DNA of 64,000 nt from Parahoeflea halophila (GTDB lineage Bacteria; Pseudomonadota; Alphaproteobacteria; Rhizobiales; Rhizobiaceae). The position numbers and the translations under genes are program-made. Positions 1-7,845 of this stretch are shown here, in pieces. The notes below the pieces were generated by a model that was given only the letters and a program-made list of their open reading frames with translations, was not told where the DNA came from and searched no databases. The stretch is from positions 310,001 to 374,000 of the forward strand of contig NZ_OCPC01000005.1 of assembly GCF_900220985.1 (NCBI RefSeq), read 5' to 3'. Position 1 is the stretch's first letter; every line of letters begins with the position of its first letter.

Positions 1-750
1 CGGTGTGGTTTCCTTGTTTTGGCTGTGCCGCGCGACATGAATGTCCCACCAGCGGGTGCGGGGGGCAAGACGAACGCCTTCACGGGTGCGAACGGTGGTC
101 GCGTAGGTTTCGACAAAATCCTGATAGGGTTCCCAGGCTTGAGGAAGGTCCGGTCCGAACAGGCCGGAGGAGCCTTGCGGGAAAACGTGCCCGGTAGCCG
201 GGTCATGTGTGCCGCCGATGCCGGACTGGTCGACCAGCTGAAAGACCTGATACCCGGCCTCCGCCATGAGACGGGCATAGTCAAACCCGAAGCGGCAATC
301 CTCGATGCTGATGAAGTCGGGCAAGGCCGGGGCCCTGACCACCTGTTCCAGCACCATCATGTCCGCGCCTTCGACATCGATCTTCATGAAATGAGGCACT
401 CCGTGCCGGCGATAAAGCGATGCCAGGCTGATGCAGTCGACGGTGATCGCCTCGCAGGCACTCTGGTCGCGTCCGGCCCAGTTGATGTCGGTGGAGCTCC
501 AGTGATGATTGTCGAGATTGACGTGGAAGGTCACCTCGCCGTCGTGATCGCCAATGGCGGCCTTGATGATGGTCAGCTCGCCCGCGGCGATGGCATCTGC
601 AAAACGCGCCTCGGCCAGCTCGCACAAAGCCGGATTTGCTTCGACGGCAACCACCCGGAATCCGCGCTTGAGATAGAAATCGCTATCATCGCCATTGTTC
701 ATGCCGAGATCGTAAATCAGTCCGGGCATTGTCGCCTGCAAGTCACTCAT
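1..750 (-). CDS. FkbM-family SAM-dependent methyltransferase (3' end cut by window edge)
   Basis: The reading frame starts at the ATG at 750 and runs off the left edge without a stop, so 250 residues are seen. The N-terminus carries a class I SAM-binding motif (YDLGMNNGDDSDFYLKRGF, about residues 13-31), followed by VVAVEANP and later FMKIDVEGADMMVLEQ, which is the FkbM signature. FkbM enzymes O-methylate sugars or polyketide hydroxyls. The start overlaps the stop of the upstream gene as TGATG, so the two methyltransferases are probably translated as a coupled pair. Context (epimerase and glycosyltransferases diverging to the right) points to a glycan substrate; that is inference. The C-terminal part cannot be assessed. 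Confidence 0.85.
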   Translation of the reverse strand, partial: MSDLQATMPGLIYDLGMNNGDDSDFYLKRGFRVVAVEANPALCELAEARFADAIAAGELTIIKAAIGDHDGEVTFHVNLDNHHWSSTDINWAGRDQSACEAITVDCISLASLYRRHGVPHFMKIDVEGADMMVLEQVVRAPALPDFISIEDCRFGFDYARLMAEAGYQVFQLVDQSGIGGTHDPATGHVFPQGSSGLFGPDLPQAWEPYQDFVETYATTVRTREGVRLAPRTRWWDIHVARHSQNKETTP

Positions 751-1988
751 CAGCGGGGCTTCCGTTCATCGGGTATGGCGTAGATAACCGCGCCGGTGCC
801 GCACCAACTGTGGGTGCGCATCAGCAGGCTATAGCCTTCAAGGTTCTCGCGCATCCACTCTGCCGTGCGCCAGATCCCATCCGCATTATGATAGACGGTC
901 ACCGCAACAAGCGGGCGACTATGGGCAAAGGTTGCAAGGCCGCCTCTGAGCGCGTCGAGTTCAGCGCCCTCCAGATGCAGCTTGACGAACCCGGGAGCGA
1001 GGTCTGCCGTATCGATGGTACCGGTTACGACACGCGAAGGCCCGTGCTCAGCGAGTTGCGACATGTATCCGAGACCATCGTGAAATTGCCGTTCGCGCGG
1101 TGTCGCATCGAGTGCGACACGCCGGAGCGCGATGCGTTCGCGCATCGTCTCCGGCAAGCTTGCGCACCAGGCCGCGAATTGATCGGCATTGGCTTCATCC
1201 GGTTCGAAGGCGACGATGCGGCCGTGCGAACCGCAGACCGCGAGAAAGGCTTCGGAAACGCTGCCGTGGTGGGCGCCACCATCGATAAAGAGATCACCCG
1301 GTTTGAGCGCATCGCGAATTTCCTGGATGAAGAAACGGTTGGAATTGTCGACCGCGACCCTGTCAAAGCGCCACTCCTGCCGGGCCAGCCGCCAGGCCAG
1401 GAACATCAGGTGATGCGCGCGGGAAAGATCGTCGTTCCAGGCGTCCAGGACTGTCCTGGCCGCCTCCAGATCTGGGCCGGAAAGCGGATCTGCAAACCAG
1501 CCGTTCGACAGCGGATGGGCCGGCCTGAAGCTCTCTGCAACATCATAGAAGGGAACACAGCGCTGCCAGCCCTGTTGCCGCAGATCTTCGAGAATGGGCA
1601 GAACCGGGCTGGTGACGACGCTCACTGCAAGCAAGGCGTCCGACTTCAGCTCACCCGGCACCTCGTCCGGCGTGCGCAGATCAATTCCTGCCCAGGCGCC
1701 GCTGCCGCGGATCCGGTCCGCCCTCGCATCAACGACCATGAGCGCTTCACTGCCCACACCGTCAAGGAAATCGAGCGCCATGCGGCCGAAATTGCCAGCG
1801 CCATAAATCACCAGGGGCGCATCCGGGGCTACCGGCGCCGCAAGGCAGGGCTGGCCTGCCAACTGATCAAGAAGCGCGCGGGCTTCGGACCGGCCGGGCA
1901 CAGAATCAAAGGTGCGCTCTGCGTAGGCAGTCGCGGCACGATCGCCTGCTGCATCTCGCCCGAAAGCTGACGGGGCGTTTTTCATCAT
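750..1988 (-). CDS. Two-domain protein: N-terminal Rossmann-like module plus FkbM methyltransferase
   Basis: About 412 residues. Residues roughly 40-150 contain a nucleotide-binding motif (VIYGAGNFGRMALDFL) resembling the small Rossmann modules fused to sugar-modifying enzymes. The C-terminal half has FIDGGAHHGSVSEAFL, RIVAFEPDEAN and LHLEGAELDALRGG, the FkbM SAM fold, although the usual K-x-D-x-EG is LHLEGAE here, so the acidic residue differs from the consensus. The start is chosen at ATG 1988 because AAGGGA (2001-2006) lies upstream of it; an in-frame GTG at 2015 would add nine residues and contain that site. It is the first gene of the leftward pair. Expected role is methylation of a glycan; substrate unknown. 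Confidence 0.75.
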   Translation of the reverse strand: MMKNAPSAFGRDAAGDRAATAYAERTFDSVPGRSEARALLDQLAGQPCLAAPVAPDAPLVIYGAGNFGRMALDFLDGVGSEALMVVDARADRIRGSGAWAGIDLRTPDEVPGELKSDALLAVSVVTSPVLPILEDLRQQGWQRCVPFYDVAESFRPAHPLSNGWFADPLSGPDLEAARTVLDAWNDDLSRAHHLMFLAWRLARQEWRFDRVAVDNSNRFFIQEIRDALKPGDLFIDGGAHHGSVSEAFLAVCGSHGRIVAFEPDEANADQFAAWCASLPETMRERIALRRVALDATPRERQFHDGLGYMSQLAEHGPSRVVTGTIDTADLAPGFVKLHLEGAELDALRGGLATFAHSRPLVAVTVYHNADGIWRTAEWMRENLEGYSLLMRTHSWCGTGAVIYAIPDERKPR

Positions 1989-2094
1989 GTTTTGACCGCT
2001 TCCCTTGTGCGACACTGCTTGAGAGAATCACACCCCCGGACAGGACAAGTCTAGTGGCCGCCAGTAACACCTCAAAGCTTTTCCGGGCCTTGCC

Positions 2095-2958
2095 TTGAGT
2101 GTGGTGCTTGTCACCGGCGCGAGCGGCTTCGTGGGCAGGCAGATCGCGCGAAAGCTTGCGGAAAACGGCCATGCCCTTCGCCTTGTCGCGCGCCCCGAAG
2201 CCGCGAGACAGCTGGCGGCCGACCGTCCGGACGCCACCATACTGGAATGCGATGACGTCTTCGCGCAATCCGCCGACTGGTGGGCGCAGGCCTGCGCCGG
2301 GGTCGACGCCATCATTCACGCGGCCTGGTACGTCAACCCGGCCGACTATCTCGATTCGGAGCAGAATGCGCGCTGCGTGTCGGGTAGCTTCAGGATGGCG
2401 CAGGGCGCTGCCCAAGCGGGTGTCGGGCACTTTGTCGGGGTAGGAACCTGCATGGAATACGCGCTGCCATCCGATCGACTGGACATCCACGCGCCCACCG
2501 GGCCGGTCACGGTCTACGGTGCGTCCAAGCTTGCGCTCTACGACATCCTGGATGGTTTTTTCTGCTCGACACGGGTAAGGTTTTCCTGGTGCCGGCTGTT
2601 CTACCTGTTCGGCGAAGGCGAAAACGAAAAGCGCCTGTATCCCTATCTTAACCGGTGCCTTGCAGCCGGAGAAACCGTGAGACTGGGACCGGGCACGCAA
2701 CTCCGGGACTACATGGATGTTGCCGAAGCAGGTGCCCGCGTTGCCGGGGTGATCGACACAGGTCAGGTTGGCGCAATCAACATTTGCTCAGGGTTCGCCG
2801 TGAGTATTCGCGAATTCGCCGAAAACATCGCCGACAGATATGGACGGCGCGATTTGCTCGAATTCGGCACCCACCAGCCTCATCCGCGCGATCCTTCTGC
2901 GGTGGTTGGTGTGCCAAACTTTATCGTTGAAGGATCAAAAAGGGACGTACGGTCATGA
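2095..2958 (+). CDS. NAD-dependent epimerase/dehydratase (extended SDR family)
   Basis: 287 residues. The N-terminal VLVTGASGFVGRQIA is the TGxxGxxG Rossmann motif of extended short-chain dehydrogenases that act on nucleotide sugars. The catalytic pair is seen as YGASK (about residue 142), and CRLFYLFGEGE follows as in NDP-sugar epimerases and 4,6-dehydratases. The start is uncertain: TTG 2095, or GTG at 2101 or 2104, none with a strong ribosome-binding site. The end overlaps the next gene as ATGA. It opens the rightward operon of glycosyltransferases and radical SAM enzymes and probably makes or alters a nucleotide sugar for them. The exact sugar cannot be read from the sequence. Confidence 0.8.
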   Translation: MSVVLVTGASGFVGRQIARKLAENGHALRLVARPEAARQLAADRPDATILECDDVFAQSADWWAQACAGVDAIIHAAWYVNPADYLDSEQNARCVSGSFRMAQGAAQAGVGHFVGVGTCMEYALPSDRLDIHAPTGPVTVYGASKLALYDILDGFFCSTRVRFSWCRLFYLFGEGENEKRLYPYLNRCLAAGETVRLGPGTQLRDYMDVAEAGARVAGVIDTGQVGAINICSGFAVSIREFAENIADRYGRRDLLEFGTHQPHPRDPSAVVGVPNFIVEGSKRDVRS

Positions 2959-4031
2959 AAGCTCAAATCAAACCGCGGATCAATCTGGATGACAGGACCG
3001 CGCTTGAAACCGTCATTCCGCTCGAAACACCGTTCGTTGTGTTCGTGGATCCCTCGAGCGCCTGCAACTTCAAATGCACCTTCTGTCCGACCGGGCATCG
3101 CGACATGATCGCGGAGACCGGCCGGTTCCAGGGCGCGATGAAATATGACCTGTTCACCAAGATCATCGATGACCTTGGTGAGTTCTCAAAGCCGATCAAG
3201 GTGCTGCGCATGTACAAGGACGGCGAGCCGTTCCTGAACAAGCGGTTTGCCGACATGATCGCCTATGCCAAGCAGAGCGGCTATGTCGACTATATCGACA
3301 CCACCACCAACGGCACCTTCCTGACGCCCGAACGCGTCGGCCCGGTCATCGAAGCCGGCCTCGACAAGATCAACATCTCCGTCGACGGCATGAGCAATGA
3401 CACCTATCAGCGCTTTACCAAGTTCAACTTCAATTTCGAGAAGTTCGTCGAGAACGTGAAGTGGGTCTACGCCAACAAGGGCGACATGGAGATCTCGATC
3501 AAGATCCCCGGCGAATTGCTGCAGCCGGGCGAGCGGGAAAAGTTCTTCGATACCTTCGGCGACCATTGCGACCGGATTTTCGTCGAGAATTTCGCGCCAT
3601 GCTGGCCGGTGTTCGACATCGAGAAGCACACCGGCGTGAAGATCGAGAAGGGCATATATCAGCAGGAAGTCTCCAATACCGAGACCTGCCCCTACATCTT
3701 CTATTCCATGTCGGTGAACCCGGATGGCCTGGTCAGTTCCTGCTTCCTCGACTGGTCCCGCGATCTCATTATCGGCGACGTCAAGCAGCAGTCGATCAAG
3801 GAAGTGTGGAATTCCGACAAGATGAACGCGCTCAGGCTGCAGCATCTCGAGGGCAAGCGTTGCGAAAACGGCACCTGCGGCAGCTGCGGCCAGCTCAGCC
3901 ATTGCCTGCCCGACAACATCGATCCATACCGCCCGATGTTGCTTGAGCGGTTCCGCGATATGGTCAAGCTCAATCCCGATGTGGAGGCTCCAGGCGCCAA
4001 GCGCGTGCCCTCACCCGTCGCCGCGGAATGA
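2955..4031 (+). CDS. Radical SAM/SPASM domain protein
   Basis: 358 residues. The radical SAM cluster motif CxxxCxxC is CNFKCTFC (C37, C41, C44). A C-terminal SPASM-like region with further cysteines follows (SSCFLDWSR, then CENGTCGSCGQLSHC), which would hold an auxiliary 4Fe-4S cluster. SPASM enzymes typically modify peptides or carry out dehydrogenations on sugars and aminocyclitols; here the neighbours (epimerase before, GT4 after, both with 4-nt ATGA overlaps) favour a small molecule or sugar. No small precursor peptide gene was found next to it, so a ribosomal peptide pathway is not supported. Substrate unknown. Confidence 0.85.
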   Translation: MKAQIKPRINLDDRTALETVIPLETPFVVFVDPSSACNFKCTFCPTGHRDMIAETGRFQGAMKYDLFTKIIDDLGEFSKPIKVLRMYKDGEPFLNKRFADMIAYAKQSGYVDYIDTTTNGTFLTPERVGPVIEAGLDKINISVDGMSNDTYQRFTKFNFNFEKFVENVKWVYANKGDMEISIKIPGELLQPGEREKFFDTFGDHCDRIFVENFAPCWPVFDIEKHTGVKIEKGIYQQEVSNTETCPYIFYSMSVNPDGLVSSCFLDWSRDLIIGDVKQQSIKEVWNSDKMNALRLQHLEGKRCENGTCGSCGQLSHCLPDNIDPYRPMLLERFRDMVKLNPDVEAPGAKRVPSPVAAE

Positions 4032-5257
4032 AGATCGTTCACATCACCCCCCATCTGGGTGGCGGTGTGGGCAAGGCGCATGCCAGCCTGTGCGCGGCGG
4101 ACCCGGACGCTGCCGGGCACCACTATGTGTTGCTCGAAGAACCGCGCGATCGCCGTTATCTGGAGCAAGTCCTCAAAGCCGGCGCGCAGGTCTCGCTTGC
4201 GGGTGACGACGATCGTCTGCGCGGCCTGATGGCCGCCGCCGATATCGTGCAGTTCGAATGGTGGAACCACCCGCTGATGTGCGGGCTTCTTGCCGGACCG
4301 CCGCTGCCCGCCATGCGGCCGGTGTTCTGGAGCCATGTTTCCGGTGTATCCGCGCCGTTTATTCCGCCCGGCCTGATCGAGGCAGCTGATCGTTTCGTGT
4401 TCACTTCCGCCTGCTCCCGGCTAGCCCCTAACCTCGAAGCCCGACACCTTGCGCGGACCGAGGTGATCAACAGCGGCTTTTGCCACGACGAGCCCGGCCT
4501 GCCTGGCTCGTACGGAACCAGGACCGGCATCAGCTATCTGGGCACCATCGATTTTACCAAGATGAGCCCGGCAATGATGCAGGTCATCGATCGGCTCGAC
4601 AGCGACGATGTCGGCGTCGATGTCTGGGGCGGCGTGGCTTCCGACAGTCCGGTACACGCAGCGATCGCCGCGATGGCAAATCCTGGCCGGTTCCGGTTGC
4701 GCGGGCACAGCGATGACCCGGTTGCCGCGCTGTCGCAAAGTTCGATCTTTCTCTACCTGCTGCAGCCTTTCCATTTCGGCACCGCGGAGAACGCGCTCGT
4801 CGAGGCAATGTCGCTGGGCTGCGTGCCGCTGGTGTTTGCCAACCCTTGCGAGCTGGCAATCGTGCGCGACGGCGAGACCGGGCTGGTGGCCCGGTCTGTG
4901 GACCATGCCGTCGAACAGCTGAGCTGGATGCTGGAGCATCCCGATGAGGTGTCCCGGATCGGGGTCAAGGCGCGCGAAGAGGTGCGGCGGCTGAAAACCC
5001 CGGTGCGCTCGGTCGCCGCTTTCCGGTCCGTCTGGGAGGCCGAACTGCAGCAGCCAAAGAGGATCGCCGATTTCGCCGCTGCGCTGGGGCCGACGCCGCG
5101 TAACTGGCACGAGGCTCTCAACGGCGGGGCGCCAACCACCAGGGAAGCCTCCCCGCAGGTCTCGCAATCCGCGTCCAAAGGCAGCCTCGCCCATTTCAGG
5201 GCTTGGTACCCCGATCTCGATCAAGCGCACAGGAAACCAGCAGCATCAAGGGCCTAG
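4028..5257 (+). CDS. Glycosyltransferase family 4-like
   Basis: 409 residues. The start MKIVHITPHLGGGVGKAHA has the glycine-rich N-terminal loop of GT-B retaining transferases. HFGTAENALVEAMSLGCVPLVF near residue 255 matches the EX7E donor-sugar region of family 4. The last 50 residues are polar and probably disordered. The start overlaps the upstream radical SAM gene (ATGA 4028-4031). It is predicted to add a sugar from a nucleotide donor in the cytoplasm; donor and acceptor are not known. After it comes a 152-nt non-coding gap before the GT2 pair. Confidence 0.8.
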   Translation: MKIVHITPHLGGGVGKAHASLCAADPDAAGHHYVLLEEPRDRRYLEQVLKAGAQVSLAGDDDRLRGLMAAADIVQFEWWNHPLMCGLLAGPPLPAMRPVFWSHVSGVSAPFIPPGLIEAADRFVFTSACSRLAPNLEARHLARTEVINSGFCHDEPGLPGSYGTRTGISYLGTIDFTKMSPAMMQVIDRLDSDDVGVDVWGGVASDSPVHAAIAAMANPGRFRLRGHSDDPVAALSQSSIFLYLLQPFHFGTAENALVEAMSLGCVPLVFANPCELAIVRDGETGLVARSVDHAVEQLSWMLEHPDEVSRIGVKAREEVRRLKTPVRSVAAFRSVWEAELQQPKRIADFAAALGPTPRNWHEALNGGAPTTREASPQVSQSASKGSLAHFRAWYPDLDQAHRKPAASRA

Positions 5258-5409
5258 GTTGGTCGCGCAGGACGGAGAAGCGCCATCAGGCCGGTTCTCA
5301 AACAGCTGGTCCCCGCAAGCGCGGGAATTCCGGGAACCCGGGTAAGCGTCACACAAGCTAGTTCTGCGACCTAACACTTGGCGTATAGTATCAGGCAGGA
5401 GCTTCCATT

Positions 5410-6618
5410 TTGGTGTATTTCACGATCTGTATCCCGACAAGGAACAGGCAGCGCTATTGCATCGAAGCCATCAAGGCCATCGCAGCATCGGACGAAACGG
5501 ATCTCGAGGTTATTGTCGCCGACAATTCCGACGATGCGACAATTCTCGCCGACTTCTTTCGCACCGAGCTTGATGACAGCCGCTTCAGGCTGTTGCCTCC
5601 CGCGGATACCGTGCTGTCGATGGTCGACAACTGGGAGCGCATCATCCCCGAGACGAAGGGCCGCTGGATCAGCATCATCGGCGATGATGACCATATCGAC
5701 CCAAGCGTTCTTCAACTGATCCGCCGCTACGAGCGCGAGCAGCCCGATCTCGAAGCCTTTGCATGGGCGCGGATGAACTACAACTGGCCCGACAACCGGG
5801 TAATCTCGACACTTGCTGCCGTGCCGGTCGGCCACAGTACCCATATCCCCGACCGCAAGATCCTTCATAACGAGCTCTACCGCTGGAGCAAGCGGGAAAA
5901 GCGCCCCGCCGGCGGCTTCGGGATCTATCATGGCGCTGTGCGCAGATCGTTGATGGAACGCATCAAGCGCAAGTTCAGCGATCGCTATTTCGAGCATCCG
6001 ACGGTCGACTTCGACAATATCTGCAAGGTCGTCAAGGAAGCCAAGTCGATGATCTTCTGTCAACGGCCGTTTTCAGTTCTGGGCGCCTGCGCGGCATCCA
6101 ACTCGGCGAGCGCGCAATCCTTCGAGGCGATGAGGAAGCTGGTGGTCGATTTCTACAATGAACTCGGCAACGGCCAGCAGATCCAGGAGGACGACTTCCC
6201 GTTCTCGCCCAAGCTTCCCGGCCTTGCCATCATCTCCTCCATCGCAGCCACGACCTGGTGGTTCTGCCGAAAATACGGCGTCGACAATTCCGGCTTTCAG
6301 GAGAACTTCGCCCATTCGGCGGTCCAGGAATGCCTGGTCTCGCGGACCGTCGAGGAGTACCAGATCAAGGTCGAGGGATTCAGGCGCGGGTTCGATGCCT
6401 TCGAGGACGGCGCCTGGAGCTCGCACTTCAATCCGCCGGAGGTGTTCACGCCCTCCAATGCGCAGAACGTGCTTTGCGGCGTGCACAGGAATTACATGTA
6501 TATCCGCGAGAGCGGGCTCGAAAAGGTCATCACGCCCGCGGATTTCTATCGTTTCGCGGAGGCCTTCCTGATGCCGGTCAGACACCTGGTCTCGGCCCGT
6601 GAGGTGTTTGCGGCATGA
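5410..6618 (+). CDS. Glycosyltransferase family 2-like protein (paralogue A)
   Basis: 402 residues. The N-terminus YFTICIPTRNRQ, then VIVADNSDDA and IIGDDDHID, is the GT-A fold of family 2 with the DxD-type metal site. The 280-residue C-terminal extension is not one I recognise; it shares blocks with the next gene (FGIYHGAVRRS / FGVYHGAVKRT, HPTVDFDNICK / HPIVDYDNICR, LGACAASN / FGACRASN). The start is TTG 5410, 8 nt after AGGAG (5397-5401); GTG 5413 is an alternative. It ends in an ATGA overlap with its paralogue. Confidence 0.8.
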   Translation: MVYFTICIPTRNRQRYCIEAIKAIAASDETDLEVIVADNSDDATILADFFRTELDDSRFRLLPPADTVLSMVDNWERIIPETKGRWISIIGDDDHIDPSVLQLIRRYEREQPDLEAFAWARMNYNWPDNRVISTLAAVPVGHSTHIPDRKILHNELYRWSKREKRPAGGFGIYHGAVRRSLMERIKRKFSDRYFEHPTVDFDNICKVVKEAKSMIFCQRPFSVLGACAASNSASAQSFEAMRKLVVDFYNELGNGQQIQEDDFPFSPKLPGLAIISSIAATTWWFCRKYGVDNSGFQENFAHSAVQECLVSRTVEEYQIKVEGFRRGFDAFEDGAWSSHFNPPEVFTPSNAQNVLCGVHRNYMYIRESGLEKVITPADFYRFAEAFLMPVRHLVSAREVFAA

Positions 6619-7784
6619 CGGTGCTTTCGATCTGTATCCCGACCCGCAACCGGCAGAACTACGCCATCTCGGCGGTGCGGCGAATGCTCGCCTCCGAAAG
6701 ACAGGATTTCGAGGTGGTGCTGGCTGACAATTCCGACGACGCCGCGCCGCTGGCGGAATTCGTCAACGACGCCGCCGACCCCAGGTTGAAGCTGCTGGCG
6801 CCGGAGGACAAGGTCCTGTCGATGCGGGCCAACTGGGAGCGCATCGTGGCCCAGACGTCGGGCGAATGGGTGAGCTATATCGGGGATGATGACTATCTCG
6901 ACCCGGAGCTGTGCGAAGTGATCCGGGTGACCAGGAAGATCGTGCCCAATGTGGATGCGCTGACCTGGGGGCGGCTCTATTTCATCTGGCCCGAGGCGCG
7001 CAACGCCCCGGAAGTCACAAAGATGCCCAATGGCAGCCACCTGATCGGGATCAAGAAGGATGACATGATCCGCAAGCTGTTTTTCTGGGAAGACGCCGCG
7101 GATCGCCCGAAATGCCCGTTCGGGGTCTACCACGGAGCGGTGAAGCGGACCGTGCTCGAAGACATCCGCAGCACATTCTCCGGGCAGTATTTTGGCCATC
7201 CGATCGTGGACTACGACAATATCTGCCGGACGTTGATGGTGGCCAACGGCTTGGTCTATTTCGAACGCCCGATGTCGGTGTTCGGCGCCTGCCGGGCGTC
7301 CAACACAATCGGCCTGCGCGACGAGAAGGCGGCGCAGTCGCTGTTCGAGACCTTTCGCAAGGAAATGGACGGGACCATGGAGGCGGCCAATTTTCCGTTT
7401 CCCGTGGAGCTGGGCATCACGGCGCAGATCGGCCATGTCATCGAAAAGTTCAAGCAGGAACAGGGCATCGAAATCAACGCCTGGGAAGAAAACTTCATCA
7501 AGGCCTGTGCCCGCAACTGCGAGAGTCACCACGACCGCAAACTCTTCGAAGCCAGAAAGAACGGCTATCGCAAGGCCATCCGCGAATGGCGCGGCAAGGG
7601 CGCCCTGGCGGCGTTTGATCCGAAATACAAATACCGTCCCGACATTCCGCCCTTCATGGGTTTCCACGACAATCAAATGAGCCTGCAAATGGATATCGGC
7701 GGCGCCCGGTCGGCTGCGGAATACTATGATATCCTCGACACCATGATGTTTCCGATTCATCTGCTCGAAGGGCGCTTGCAATGA
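6615..7784 (+). CDS. Glycosyltransferase family 2-like protein (paralogue B)
   Basis: 389 residues. It is a tandem paralogue of the gene before it: the same LSICIPTRNRQ start, VVLADNSDDAAPLAEF, YIGDDDYLDPE and a homologous long C-terminal region (see the paralogue for shared blocks). The two proteins differ throughout, so the duplication is old and they may add different residues or act as a heterodimer. Translation is coupled to paralogue A by ATGA (6615-6618). A cytoplasmic inverting sugar transferase is the best guess; substrate unknown. Confidence 0.8.
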   Translation: MTVLSICIPTRNRQNYAISAVRRMLASERQDFEVVLADNSDDAAPLAEFVNDAADPRLKLLAPEDKVLSMRANWERIVAQTSGEWVSYIGDDDYLDPELCEVIRVTRKIVPNVDALTWGRLYFIWPEARNAPEVTKMPNGSHLIGIKKDDMIRKLFFWEDAADRPKCPFGVYHGAVKRTVLEDIRSTFSGQYFGHPIVDYDNICRTLMVANGLVYFERPMSVFGACRASNTIGLRDEKAAQSLFETFRKEMDGTMEAANFPFPVELGITAQIGHVIEKFKQEQGIEINAWEENFIKACARNCESHHDRKLFEARKNGYRKAIREWRGKGALAAFDPKYKYRPDIPPFMGFHDNQMSLQMDIGGARSAAEYYDILDTMMFPIHLLEGRLQ

Positions 7785-7845
7785 CGGTCATGACCGGGCG
7801 TGAAGCCTTTCCAACCGATCCAGCCCACCACCGGGAGTCTGACCA

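Noticed and set aside
729-1970. 413-codon open frame on the plus strand
   Set aside because: It is antisense to the FkbM gene at 750-1988, which has clear methyltransferase motifs; high GC makes long shadow frames.
2955-4031. Ribosomally made peptide pathway around the SPASM enzyme
   Set aside because: No short precursor-like frame with its own ribosome-binding site was found within the packed operon.
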